Position numbers and translations under genes: made by a program. A DNA stretch of 64,000 nucleotides, taken from contig NZ_SWBR01000004.1 of the NCBI RefSeq assembly GCF_005116505.1, positions 124,001 to 188,000 on the forward strand. Direction: 5' to 3'. The notes below the pieces were generated by a model. It made no database searches and had not been told where the DNA came from. It saw only the letters and a list, made by a program, of their open reading frames with translations. Source of the DNA: Pedobacter polaris. Lineage in GTDB: Bacteria > Bacteroidota > Bacteroidia > Sphingobacteriales > Sphingobacteriaceae. Position 1 is the first letter of the stretch; each line of letters starts with the position of its first letter. Below are positions 8,486 to 17,707 of the stretch, in pieces.

Positions 8486-10945
8486 ATGACCAAAGAACTA
8501 TATTCGATCTCACACATTGCCAAAATATTAAAAGCGCAATCTTTTTTACCTCATCCCGATAATGTAATTAGAAAGCTTTTAACTGATAGTAGAACGGTAA
8601 TTGATCCAGAAGGCTCTTTGTTTTTTGCGGTTAAGGCGCAGCGTGATGGTCATTCTTTTATACACCATGCCTACCAAAATGGTATCCGGAATTTTGTTGT
8701 TTCTGATTTAGGCTATGCCGAAAAGTATGCTGATGCCAACTTTTTATTGGTAAATAATGTGTTGCAGGCCTTACAAGACTTGGCAGCTTACAATAGAAAT
8801 GCAAATGATTTAAAAGTAATTGGCATTACTGGTAGTAATGGTAAAACAATTGTTAAAGAGTGGCTTTATCAATTATTAGCAGCAGATTTTAATATTGTTC
8901 GTAGCCCAAAGAGTTTTAATTCGCAAATCGGTGTACCACTATCTGTTTGGCAAATTTTGCCAGAACATACATTGGCTATATTTGAAGCCGGTATTTCTAG
9001 GAAAGAAGAAATGGGTAGTTTGGCAGAAGTTATTCAGCCAACAATAGGTATTTTAACAAATATTGGCGAGGCACATGCAGAAGGTTTTGAGAATAAAGAA
9101 GAGAAACTAGCCGAAAAACTAAAGCTTTTTAAACAGACAGAATTGTTTATTTATGCCCCAGAATATGTTGCTGGAATAAATATTTCGGACTTACCCGGAG
9201 AAAAGAAATTCTCTTGGAGTATGACTTTGCCGGCTGATTTGAAAATTTCTTTTATCGAACCTATTGAAGGTAGAAGTTACATCAGGGCAATTTATCAGGA
9301 AAAAGAAATAGAGTGTTTAATTCCGTTTATTGACAAAGCTGCGGTTGAGAATGGGATTATTTGTTGGGCTACTTTATTGGCACTTGGGTATTCGCCCGAA
9401 GAAGCTGATTTGCGTTTAGAAAAATTGACGCAAGTAAGTATGCGTTTAGAATTGATTAACGGAATAGAGAATTGCTCCATTATTGATGATTCTTACAGTG
9501 CAGATATTTCTTCCCTGGCCATTGCCTTAGATTTTTTAAATTCTCAAAATCAGCACCCTAAAAAGACATTAATCTTGTCAGATATTTATGAAACTGGTAA
9601 AAAGAATGAAGTTTTATATGCAGAAATTGCAGCTTTATTAGCTCAGAAAAACTTAAATAGATTAATTGGTATTGGCCCAAATATTTCAGCATTTGCCGAT
9701 CTATTTAGTATGGAAGCTTCTTTTTATGAAAGTACCCAATCATTTGTAGAAAATTTACCAGCCATTCATTTCAGTAATGAAACGATTTTAGTTAAAGGTG
9801 CTCGCCGTTTTGAATTTGAAAAAATTAGCAAATTATTAACGCTGAAAATTCATGATACTGTTTTAGAGATTAATTTAAATGCTTTGGCAGCTAACTTACA
9901 ATTTTATCGTTCTAAGTTAAAAGCTGGCGTAAAAGTGATGGCTATGGTTAAAGCTTTTTCTTATGGAAGTGGAAGTTTTGAAATTGCCAACTTGTTACAA
10001 TACCACAAAGTGGATTATTTGGCCGTTGCTTATGCAGATGAAGGCATCGCCCTGCGTAAAGCTGGAATAAGTTTGCCAATTATGGTAATGAGTCCGGAAC
10101 CCTCAGCTTTTGAAGCAATGGTTAAACATCAATTAGAGCCAGAAATTTATAACAGTAATATTCTAAAAAGCTTCCTTAACTTTTTACCCGCTTACGAAAA
10201 GAATTTTCCGATTCATTTAAAATTAGATACTGGCATGCATAGGTTAGGTTTTGAGCGAACTGACTTGCCAGCATTATTAAAAATACTAAAAGATAACAAT
10301 CAGTTAAAAGTAGTTTCAATTTTTACACATTTAGTGGCAAGCGCTGATACAGAACACGATGAATTTACAACACATCAGCTCAATGAATTTGCCTATTTAT
10401 ATAAGGAGCTGGAGCACCAATTAGGGTATCAGCCAATGAGGCATGCTTTAAACACCTCTGGGGTTACAAGATGGCAAAATGCCCAAATGGATATGGTTCG
10501 GGTAGGTATTGGCTTATATGGCTTTGATAGTGCATTAGATCACAACAAAGGATTACAAACCGTAGCTGTTTTAAAAACAACTGTAACACAGGTGAAAGAA
10601 TTGAAAGCTGGAGAAACTGTGGGATACAGCAGAAAAGGGATAATGTCAAACGGTGGAAAAATTGCTACTGTAAAAATTGGTTATGCAGATGGTTACAATC
10701 GTACTTTCGGTAATGGAGTAGGAAAAATGTTGATACACGGCAAATTAGTACCCACAATTGGTTCTATATGTATGGATATGTGTATGTTGGATATAACGGG
10801 GATGCATGTTAAAACAGGGGATGAAGTTATCGTATTTAATGAACAGCATACAATTGTAGATTTGGCGGAACAGATTGGCACCATCCCTTATGAAATTTTA
10901 ACTAATGTTTCTCAAAGAGTGAAAAGAGTTTATTTTTACGAATAA
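8486..10945 (+). CDS. bifunctional UDP-MurNAc-tripeptide:D-Ala-D-Ala ligase / alanine racemase (MurF-Alr fusion)
   Basis: One 819-residue polypeptide makes D-alanine and adds D-Ala-D-Ala to the peptidoglycan precursor in the cytoplasm. The first half is MurF, with Mur ligase P-loop GSNGKT at residues 116-121 and a central domain containing FEAGIS and TNIGEAHAEGF. The second half (from about residue 455) is Alr, with the pyridoxal-phosphate lysine in MVKAFSYGSG (Lys489), and VGYSRKG and IGSICMDM near the second active-site region. The fusion is characteristic of Bacteroidota. The ATG at 8486 is preferred to the TTG directly before it. GH30 follows 11 bases after the stop. Confidence 0.95.
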   Translation: MTKELYSISHIAKILKAQSFLPHPDNVIRKLLTDSRTVIDPEGSLFFAVKAQRDGHSFIHHAYQNGIRNFVVSDLGYAEKYADANFLLVNNVLQALQDLAAYNRNANDLKVIGITGSNGKTIVKEWLYQLLAADFNIVRSPKSFNSQIGVPLSVWQILPEHTLAIFEAGISRKEEMGSLAEVIQPTIGILTNIGEAHAEGFENKEEKLAEKLKLFKQTELFIYAPEYVAGINISDLPGEKKFSWSMTLPADLKISFIEPIEGRSYIRAIYQEKEIECLIPFIDKAAVENGIICWATLLALGYSPEEADLRLEKLTQVSMRLELINGIENCSIIDDSYSADISSLAIALDFLNSQNQHPKKTLILSDIYETGKKNEVLYAEIAALLAQKNLNRLIGIGPNISAFADLFSMEASFYESTQSFVENLPAIHFSNETILVKGARRFEFEKISKLLTLKIHDTVLEINLNALAANLQFYRSKLKAGVKVMAMVKAFSYGSGSFEIANLLQYHKVDYLAVAYADEGIALRKAGISLPIMVMSPEPSAFEAMVKHQLEPEIYNSNILKSFLNFLPAYEKNFPIHLKLDTGMHRLGFERTDLPALLKILKDNNQLKVVSIFTHLVASADTEHDEFTTHQLNEFAYLYKELEHQLGYQPMRHALNTSGVTRWQNAQMDMVRVGIGLYGFDSALDHNKGLQTVAVLKTTVTQVKELKAGETVGYSRKGIMSNGGKIATVKIGYADGYNRTFGNGVGKMLIHGKLVPTIGSICMDMCMLDITGMHVKTGDEVIVFNEQHTIVDLAEQIGTIPYEILTNVSQRVKRVYFYE

Positions 10946-10956
10946 ATTAAATTTCA

Positions 10957-12528
10957 ATGTATAGGGCCATTATTTTAGTTGTGTTGTTAAATCTATATTG
11001 CACTAATATAAAAGCGCAACAAAGTAATCCTGTTGTAAAGCTTAAATTAGATTTAACAAAAAGCGCCCAGGTAATTGAGAACTTTGGATCATCAGGCTGC
11101 TGGTATTCCGAAAGCGTGGGTAACTTTTGGCCAAGTGATAAAAAGAATAAAATTGCAGAATTGCTTTTCAGCCAAAAAATTAATGACAATGGGAGCTTGG
11201 CAGGTATTGGTTTATCGGCTTGGCGTTTTAACGTTGGAGCAGGTACACTTGAACAAGGTAACAACAGTGGTATTAAGGATTTCAATAGAAGAACAGATTC
11301 CTTTTTAAATCCAGATGGGACTTATGATTGGAACAAGCAAGTAGGCCAACGTTTTTTTCTTCAAAAAGCAAAAGATTACGATGTAGGAACACTAATTGCC
11401 TTTTCTAATTCGCCACCAGTACAATTTACTAAAAACGGTTTAGGCTTTAAAACAGAAAAAGACTTTACAACTAATCTTAGGGATGATAGCTATGAAGATT
11501 ATGCTAAGTTTTTAACAAATGTGATGAAGCACTTTGATCAGCAAAAAATTCATTTCAACTACATATCTCCTGTAAATGAACCGCAATGGGATTGGTCTAG
11601 AAAACCTGGAGAAGCAGACCAAGAAGGAACACCTTGGACAAATAAAGAAATTTTTGAAGTTGCCAAAACCTTAAATAACGCACTTGAAAAAGAAAAGCTA
11701 ACCGGCAAGATTTTAGTGCCGGAAGCTGCTATGCTCAATTATCTGTATGCTGGATCAGGAAAAGCAACACGCCAAATCCAAAGTTTTTTTGATGTGAAAA
11801 GTGCGTTATACATTGGTAATTTATCCCATGTCCCAAAAATTATTGCTGGCCATAGCTATTTTACAGAATCAAATAATAAAGTGCTTTTAGAAACAAGAAA
11901 GCAATTAGCTGATACCATAAAAAAATACAAACTAAACTTTTGGCAATCTGAATATTCTATGCTGGCGGATGGCTTTAGAGAAGGTCAACAGGGAGATAGA
12001 AGCCCTATGGATTGTGCGTTGTTTTTGGCAAAAGTTATACATTCTGATTTAACTGTAGGCAATGCAACTGCTTGGCAATTTTGGAATGCCTACGAGCCTG
12101 GAAGCGCAAAGCGAAATACAAGGTATTACTTAATTGCGCTACAGCCCAAACCCGATTTTAAAAATGGCGAATTTACTGTTACTAAAAATTTGTGGGCTTT
12201 AGGACATTACAGTAGGTTTGTTAGGCCAGGAATGAGAAGGGTTTTAACAGAAACTATTGCTGAAAAAGAAAGTGAGGCACAAAAAGATCTACTTGTTTCT
12301 GCTTTTAAGAACGAAAATAATCAATTAGTGTTAGTTGTAATTAATTATGGGAAGATTGATATTGATGTGGAACTAGCAATTAAGAATGCAAAAAGAAATT
12401 ATACTACAACCACTACTTATACAACCAGTGCAGAAGAAAAGGTTGATATGAGATTACAAAGCAAAAAGAAATCATCAGATGTGATGAAAATTCAGGCAAG
12501 ATCTATTCAAACTATCTTGGTAGATTAA
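10957..12528 (+). CDS. GH30-like glycoside hydrolase (secreted)
   Basis: A 523-residue clan GH-A enzyme with a signal peptide ending NIKAQQ. The acid/base glutamate lies in ISPVNEPQW (Glu208) and the nucleophile in FWQSEYS (Glu332). ENFGSSGCWYSE near the N-terminus and the C-terminal beta domain (residues 430-523) fit the GH30 TIM-barrel plus side domain. The sequence looks closest to Bacteroidota members described as beta-1,6-galactanase or O-glycosyl hydrolases, but the substrate cannot be fixed from sequence. It lies 11 bases downstream of murF-alr, so may be co-transcribed. No SusC/D pair is nearby. Confidence 0.85.
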   Translation: MYRAIILVVLLNLYCTNIKAQQSNPVVKLKLDLTKSAQVIENFGSSGCWYSESVGNFWPSDKKNKIAELLFSQKINDNGSLAGIGLSAWRFNVGAGTLEQGNNSGIKDFNRRTDSFLNPDGTYDWNKQVGQRFFLQKAKDYDVGTLIAFSNSPPVQFTKNGLGFKTEKDFTTNLRDDSYEDYAKFLTNVMKHFDQQKIHFNYISPVNEPQWDWSRKPGEADQEGTPWTNKEIFEVAKTLNNALEKEKLTGKILVPEAAMLNYLYAGSGKATRQIQSFFDVKSALYIGNLSHVPKIIAGHSYFTESNNKVLLETRKQLADTIKKYKLNFWQSEYSMLADGFREGQQGDRSPMDCALFLAKVIHSDLTVGNATAWQFWNAYEPGSAKRNTRYYLIALQPKPDFKNGEFTVTKNLWALGHYSRFVRPGMRRVLTETIAEKESEAQKDLLVSAFKNENNQLVLVVINYGKIDIDVELAIKNAKRNYTTTTTYTTSAEEKVDMRLQSKKKSSDVMKIQARSIQTILVD

Positions 12529-12554
12529 ACCAAACAACTCCATAATATTTTCGC

Positions 12555-12562
12555 TATTTTTG
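12555..12562 (+). promoter_or_regulatory. -7 box TATTTTTG four bases before a start codon
   Basis: The box ends 4 bases before the ATG of the DUF502 gene. With the usual distance from box to start site, transcription would begin at or next to the A of the ATG, predicting a leaderless or near-leaderless message. No clear -33 element. Confidence 0.45.
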
Positions 12563-12566
12563 CACT

Positions 12567-13157
12567 ATGAATAGGATAGGAAGAGCGCTTTTAAATTACT
12601 TGATCAAAGGATTATTAATTGTAGTGCCAATTGCCCTAAGCATTTTTATTGTAGTTGGGGCAGTAACAACTGTTGATAGTTGGTTAAATATCAATAATAT
12701 TTTTGGTGTAAACCCTTTAACTGGCGAGAATAGAAATATACCTGGTTTAGGTTTAGGCTTGGTTATCACCATCATTTTATTAGCTGGGATTTTTGTAACT
12801 AACTTCGTTACGGAGCCAATGTACAATTGGTTTCAACGGATCATTAATAAGCTACCCTTACTCAACTTTATTTTTTCTTCTATAAAAGATTTAACAGAAG
12901 CTTTTGTTGGCGATGAGAAGAAATTTAATAATCCTGTGCTGGTAGAAGTTGAGGGTGGGATGAAACGTATCGGGTTTTTAACGCAAAATGACTTATCTAA
13001 GCTTGACTTGCCAGGAGATGTAATTGTATATTTTCCGTTTTCATATTCTTTTGCCGGGCAGGTTTATGTGGTAAGCAAAGACAAGATCAAGCCATTAAAA
13101 ATGAGTGCGGCTGATGCAATGAAACTTGTGGTTAGTGGTGGTGTTAGTCATTTTTAA
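12567..13157 (+). CDS. DUF502 family membrane protein
   Basis: A 196-residue protein with two transmembrane segments: residues about 9-33 (LIKGLLIVVPIALSIFIVVG) and 57-83 (LGLVITIILLAGIFVTNFV). The rest is a soluble domain with the family features FSSIKDLTEAFVG, GFLTQND and VIVYFPFSYSFAGQVYVV. DUF502 proteins are widespread inner-membrane proteins without a settled biochemical role. The gene is single and converges on the next gene with only a 2-base gap. Confidence 0.9.
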   Translation: MNRIGRALLNYLIKGLLIVVPIALSIFIVVGAVTTVDSWLNINNIFGVNPLTGENRNIPGLGLGLVITIILLAGIFVTNFVTEPMYNWFQRIINKLPLLNFIFSSIKDLTEAFVGDEKKFNNPVLVEVEGGMKRIGFLTQNDLSKLDLPGDVIVYFPFSYSFAGQVYVVSKDKIKPLKMSAADAMKLVVSGGVSHF

Positions 13158-13159
13158 GC

Positions 13160-13654
13160 TTAGAAACTTCTAGTAATTATTGGTACTAATACTATAAAAA
13201 GAATAAAAGCTATCAATATCCTTGTAAAAAATTCTTTAATAAATATCCCTGCTAATAGCATTACTTCATCATCGGTATTGGTAATAATAAACCCGCTTGA
13301 TGAACTGGCCTGATATGAAATTTGTTTTTCTTTAGAGTCGGTAATGGCCCATCTAGAATACCAATTATTAATAAAACTCCAAGTATACTGCTCTCCAGAT
13401 TTCATTTCTAGCATAGCCTTGGTATGCCAAATATCATAAGTAATAGTACCAATTACCTCATTTTTATTGTTCAATATTTTTGAAGTAGGGTTTAAGAAAT
13501 TTTCAGTCTTAAAAAGATAAGAATTTTGTAAGCCCATTCCTCTTGCTTCATTTTTAAGTGAAGCAAAAAATAAACTACCCTTTATATTCCCATTAGAAAA
13601 TAGCTGATAATTGCTATCAAAAATGCCTTTGTTCCAAGTTAAATGATTTTCCAT
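13160..13654 (-). CDS. hypothetical protein with C-terminal membrane anchor (LURP-one/tubby-like candidate)
   Basis: A 164-residue protein whose first 130 residues are beta-rich, with repeating strands such as NYQLFSNGNIKGSL, NEVIGTITYDIW and YTWSFINNWYSRWAI, followed by a hydrophobic C-terminal segment (residues 140-162) and a short basic tail. The strand pattern resembles LURP-one/tubby-type barrels anchored by a terminal helix, but this is only an impression of fold. No signal peptide. The stop lies 2 bases from that of DUF502, so the two transcripts run into each other. Confidence 0.6.
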   Translation of the reverse strand: MENHLTWNKGIFDSNYQLFSNGNIKGSLFFASLKNEARGMGLQNSYLFKTENFLNPTSKILNNKNEVIGTITYDIWHTKAMLEMKSGEQYTWSFINNWYSRWAITDSKEKQISYQASSSSGFIITNTDDEVMLLAGIFIKEFFTRILIAFILFIVLVPIITRSF

Positions 13655-13743
13655 AGGATTGGATATTTAATAACTTATAGACTAATAAGGTGTGATTTAG
13701 TTACAGTTACAATTTTGTTAATCCTAATTTTTGGTCAAAAAAA

Positions 13744-13764
13744 TAGCCAACTTTAGGTTGGCTA
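13744..13764 (-). terminator. terminator downstream of the LOG-family gene
   Basis: TAGCCAAC (13744-13751) and GTTGGCTA (13757-13764) form an 8-bp stem with a 5-base loop. On the minus strand it is followed by a T-run, 21 bases past the stop of the gene ending at 13785. Confidence 0.75.
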
Positions 13765-13784
13765 TACTATTGTGTGATCCGCAA

Positions 13785-14492
13785 TTAAAAATTCGGTTTC
13801 AATACATATTTATTGTAGAATCTAAAGATATGTTCTGCGGCCTCTTCTGCAGTATCAACCAATCTAAATAGATTTAAATCTTCAGCATGTATGTTATGTT
13901 CTTTTTCTAACATGTGGCTTTTAATCCAATCTACTAAACCGCCCCAATAATCCTTGCCTACCAATACAATAGGGAAACGTGCAATTTTACCTGTTTGAAT
14001 TAAAGTAATTGCCTCAAATAATTCATCCATTGTGCCCATTCCGCCAGGCAACACCACAAACCCTTGCGAATATTTCATAAACATTACTTTTCTAATAAAA
14101 AAGTAATCGAATTCTAACAGTTTATTGTGGTCAATGTATTTGTTATGGAATTGTTCAAAAGGTAAATCGATATTTAAACCTACAGACTTACCACCATTCA
14201 TGTGGGCTCCTTTGTTACCGGCTTCCATAATACCTGGGCCACCACCTGTAATTACACCGTAGCCACGATCTGTTAGTAAACGACCACATTCTACCGCAAT
14301 TTGATAATATGGATTAGTTTCTGCAGTACGAGCAGAACCAAAAATACTTACACATGGACCAATTTTAGCCAACTTCTCAAATCCGTCTACAAATTCTGCC
14401 ATAATTTTAAAAATCTGCCAGCTATCTGTAACTTTTATTTCTTGCCAATCTTTATTTGCAAAAGCACTTCTTATCTTTTCTTCACTTGTCAT
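13785..14492 (-). CDS. LOG family (TIGR00730-type) protein, possible cytokinin-riboside-phosphate phosphoribohydrolase
   Basis: A 235-residue Rossmann-like protein with the diagnostic motif VVLPGGMGTMDELFE (PGGxGTxxE) and an upstream GGGPGIMEAGNKGA loop. Known family members cleave nucleoside 5'-monophosphates to free base and ribose phosphate. Bacterial paralogues with this length are often annotated only as Rossmann-fold nucleotide-binding proteins, so the substrate is open. It stands alone on the minus strand, 107 bases after the upstream symporter gene's stop. Confidence 0.88.
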   Translation of the reverse strand: MTSEEKIRSAFANKDWQEIKVTDSWQIFKIMAEFVDGFEKLAKIGPCVSIFGSARTAETNPYYQIAVECGRLLTDRGYGVITGGGPGIMEAGNKGAHMNGGKSVGLNIDLPFEQFHNKYIDHNKLLEFDYFFIRKVMFMKYSQGFVVLPGGMGTMDELFEAITLIQTGKIARFPIVLVGKDYWGGLVDWIKSHMLEKEHNIHAEDLNLFRLVDTAEEAAEHIFRFYNKYVLKPNF

Positions 14493-14599
14493 TTTCTTAG
14501 CTATTTATCATTAGTTCAATGGTCTCATTGGTTCATTAGGCGTAATGATGGATTATCAGTGCGCCCTACACAAATTAACGAATGAAAAATTGAACTGTT

Positions 14600-16108
14600 T
14601 TAAAACTTAGTTTGTTGATCTGTTTTCTTACTGATCAGTAATAAGCCTACAAAGGTAATCAATCCGTTCACTAATATCAGTTCAACACTGAAAACATATC
14701 CACCAAGTAACTCTTTAGAGTTTGAAGCAACTAGATAACATAGTATTGGAGCTATAATACAAACGATTGGGACTAACTTGTCGTGTAACCCTCTTTTTTT
14801 AACGAATAATCCAAATGAATAAAGACCTAATAATGGGCCATATGTATAAGAAGCTATTTGAAAAATTAAACTAACAACAGAAGAGCTATTTACCGCGTTT
14901 ATAACCAATATCACTAAAAACATCAAAATAGAAAAGCCAATATGTACCATGTGTCTTTTTTTAACTGCGTCTTTCTTTTCTAGATTTTCTTTTTTATTCA
15001 TGCCTAAAAAATCTACGCAAAATGATGTTGTTAATGCTGTTAAAGCACTATCAGTTGTTGCAAATGTGGCTGCAGTTAAACCTAGCATAAACACTATTGC
15101 CGGTATAGTAGTTAAGTGATTTAAGGCTATTTCTGGGAACAAAAAGTCGGTACGAGGCTTATTTGTAATGTGGTCTAAAGGAATATCTATTCCATTTTTT
15201 GTAGCAAAAACATACAATAAAGCACCTACACTTAAAAAGAAAATATTTAAAATAACAAATATCCCTGTAAACGTAAACATGTTCTTTTTCGCTTCGCCAA
15301 TAGTTTTCATGCTTAGGTTTTTTTGCATCAAATCTTGATCTAAGCCCGTCATGGCAATAGTTACAAAAATACCTCCAATGAATTGTTTACTGAGGTAAAA
15401 TTTATTTGCTAAGAAATCATCCAAAAAGAAAATTTTAGAATAACTGCTATTCTTTATAGTCTCAAAAGCTTGTGGTATATTTAAATCTAAGCTGCTACAA
15501 ACAAAATAAATAGTTAAAAACACAGATAACACTAAGAAAAACGTTTGTAAAGTATCGGTTATAATGATAGTTTTTAAACCTCCTTTAAAAGTGTAAGACC
15601 AAATTAGGCCTAACGAAATTAAAACAGTTGCCCAAAATGGAACACCATAACTGTCGAATATAAATCGTTGTAATACAATTACTACAAGATATAGCCTGGT
15701 AGCTGAACCCAAAGTACGACTCAATAAGAATATAGATGCGGCAGTTTTATAGCTATAATGACCAAGTCTTTGCTCTATATAACCATAAATGGATGTTAAA
15801 TTCATTCTGTAGTACAGCGGTAGTAGTACAGTAGCGATAATAATAAAGCCAACAGCATTTCCTAAAACAAATTGAAAATACTGAAATTGATTCCCACTCG
15901 GCGCTCCAACTTCTCCTGGAACAGAAATAAAAGTTACTCCAGATAAGGCAGTTCCAATCATTCCAAACGCAACTAAATACCATTTGGAATTTTTATTGGC
16001 AATAAAAAAAGTTGAGTTATCAGAAGATTTTCTTGATGTCGCAAAAGCGATAATGATTAAAAGGGCAAAATAGCCAATTAAAAAACACAGTAGTATGGTT
16101 GGACTCAT
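14600..16108 (-). CDS. sodium:solute symporter (SSF family)
   Basis: A 502-residue inner-membrane transporter with about 13 hydrophobic segments. SSF features include the N-terminal TSRKSSDNSTFFIANKNSKWYLVAFGMIGTALSG region (first helices, coupling-ion site) and GLTAATFATTDSALTALTTSF in the eighth-helix region, with the Ser/Thr expected for Na+ coordination. The substrate cannot be told from sequence; SSF members carry sugars, amino acids, nucleosides or carboxylates. The gene is single, with an imperfect inverted repeat (TTGATAGTT.../...AACTATCAA type, about 16180-16290) between it and divergent recR. Confidence 0.88.
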   Translation of the reverse strand: MSPTILLCFLIGYFALLIIIAFATSRKSSDNSTFFIANKNSKWYLVAFGMIGTALSGVTFISVPGEVGAPSGNQFQYFQFVLGNAVGFIIIATVLLPLYYRMNLTSIYGYIEQRLGHYSYKTAASIFLLSRTLGSATRLYLVVIVLQRFIFDSYGVPFWATVLISLGLIWSYTFKGGLKTIIITDTLQTFFLVLSVFLTIYFVCSSLDLNIPQAFETIKNSSYSKIFFLDDFLANKFYLSKQFIGGIFVTIAMTGLDQDLMQKNLSMKTIGEAKKNMFTFTGIFVILNIFFLSVGALLYVFATKNGIDIPLDHITNKPRTDFLFPEIALNHLTTIPAIVFMLGLTAATFATTDSALTALTTSFCVDFLGMNKKENLEKKDAVKKRHMVHIGFSILMFLVILVINAVNSSSVVSLIFQIASYTYGPLLGLYSFGLFVKKRGLHDKLVPIVCIIAPILCYLVASNSKELLGGYVFSVELILVNGLITFVGLLLISKKTDQQTKF

Positions 16109-16322
16109 AATTTATATTTAGCTGTTAAATGTAAGAATTTACAATTTCAAATCAATTGCTAGGTTAAAAATAAATAAAGGTTGATAGTTTACGGTCAATA
16201 GTTAATGGTTTTGGTGTGCAATGAGCAAAACGATATTTTTAATGCATCTTGGCTATCAACTATTAACTATAATCCATTAACCATCTGCAAAAATACCATA
16301 CTTTTTTTATTAAATTTGTAAG

Positions 16323-16937
16323 ATGAATTTTTCTTCTAAACTGCTCGAAGATGCTGTAAATGAATTTTCTAAACTACCTGGTGTAGGGCAAAAAACTGCC
16401 TTGCGTTTGGTATTGCATTTATTAAATAAAGAGCAGGAAGAAGTTTCGCATTTTGGCAATACCTTAATTAGGCTAAAAGAAGAAATTAAGCATTGTAATA
16501 TTTGTCATAACATCTCAGACAGTAATACTTGTAGCATTTGTTCTGCTGTTAAAAGAGAAAAGGAAACAATTTGTGTGGTAGAAGATACACGTGATGTAAT
16601 GGCGATCGAAAATACCAATCAGTTTTTTGGGGTTTACCATGTATTGGGAGGTTTAATTTCACCAATGGATGGTATTGGCCCATCAGATTTATACATTGAT
16701 AGTTTAGTACAACGCGTAGCTACAACGCCAGTAAAAGAAATCATTTTGGCTTTAAGTGCCAATATGGAAGGAGATACTACGCTATTTTATTTGCATAAAC
16801 GCTTAAAAGATTTTCAAATTCCAATTACAACCATTGCCAGAGGTATTGCCTTTGGCGGCGAATTAGAATATGCTGATGAAATTACTTTAGGTCGTTCTAT
16901 TATTACTAGGGTCCCATACGAAGGTTCATTTAAATAA
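16323..16937 (+). CDS. recR: recombination mediator protein RecR
   Basis: A 204-residue protein of the RecFOR pathway that helps load RecA at gaps. It shows the N-terminal helix-hairpin-helix (LPGVGQKTALRLVLHLL), the four-cysteine zinc site (CNICHNISDSNTCSIC, residues 58-73) and the Toprim domain beginning ICVVEDTRDVMAIE. Length is normal. A TAAATTTG box ends 4 bases before the ATG, predicting a leaderless or nearly leaderless message. The next gene begins 2 bases after the stop, so recR heads a three-gene unit. Confidence 0.95.
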   Translation: MNFSSKLLEDAVNEFSKLPGVGQKTALRLVLHLLNKEQEEVSHFGNTLIRLKEEIKHCNICHNISDSNTCSICSAVKREKETICVVEDTRDVMAIENTNQFFGVYHVLGGLISPMDGIGPSDLYIDSLVQRVATTPVKEIILALSANMEGDTTLFYLHKRLKDFQIPITTIARGIAFGGELEYADEITLGRSIITRVPYEGSFK

Positions 16938-16939
16938 TT

Positions 16940-17707
16940 ATGAGAAATCTTATACTTTTAATATTATTATTCATTGTTTCTCCGAAACTCAACGTTGCAC
17001 AAACAAAAATTCATTCGCATAACGATTACGAACAGAAGAGACCTTTTTTAGAAGCTTATGAATTTAAAGTAGACCAACTAGAGGCAGATGTTTTTTTGGT
17101 TGGTGATTCATTAATTGTTGCCCATACTAAAAAACAGATTAATTCTGCCAATACATTAAATAAAATCTATTTAGATCCAATAGCAGTATTTTTTAAGCAA
17201 TATAAAAATAGGGTTAGCATAGAGAAAAAGTATACTTTTAATTTAATGATTGATGTGAAAGAGAACTGGAACTTAGTGTTTCCGGTACTAAAAAAAGAGA
17301 TTGAGAAATATGGTGAGGTATTTAATAGCAGCAAGAGTAAATATGCCATAAAAATTGTAATTAGTGGCAATAGACCTGTAGATTCACTATATCACACTTT
17401 TCCTAGTTGGGTTTATTTTGATGGCTTACCGAATATCAGCTATGCGCCGGAAGATTTTAAACGAGTAACTATGATTAGCGATAATTTTGCCAATTATTCT
17501 AAATGGAAAGGGGTAGGCGAAATACCTGTAGCTGATAAAGAAAAATTACTATCTGCGGTAAAGCAAGCAAATGCCCAACACAGATATTTTCGTTTTTGGG
17601 GTGCTCCAGACACTAAAGATAGTTGGAAACAATTAAACGAACTAGGCAGAGTAATTATAAATACGGATAAAATTAGTGAGAGTAAAACTTACTTCAATAA
17701 TAAATAA
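16940..17707 (+). CDS. secreted PI-PLC/GDPD-like TIM-barrel protein
   Basis: A 255-residue protein with a signal peptide (residues 1-20, ending NVAQT). The mature start HSHNDYEQKRPF, then LEADVFLVGDSLIVAHTKK, matches the active-site strands of the phosphatidylinositol phospholipase C/glycerophosphodiester phosphodiesterase superfamily: a His pair near the N-terminus, Glu-x-Asp on the next strand and a further His. The likely activity is phosphodiester hydrolysis in the periplasm; the substrate is unknown. It sits 2 bases after recR and its stop abuts the next ATG, so the three genes are almost certainly co-transcribed. Confidence 0.75.
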   Translation: MRNLILLILLFIVSPKLNVAQTKIHSHNDYEQKRPFLEAYEFKVDQLEADVFLVGDSLIVAHTKKQINSANTLNKIYLDPIAVFFKQYKNRVSIEKKYTFNLMIDVKENWNLVFPVLKKEIEKYGEVFNSSKSKYAIKIVISGNRPVDSLYHTFPSWVYFDGLPNISYAPEDFKRVTMISDNFANYSKWKGVGEIPVADKEKLLSAVKQANAQHRYFRFWGAPDTKDSWKQLNELGRVIINTDKISESKTYFNNK

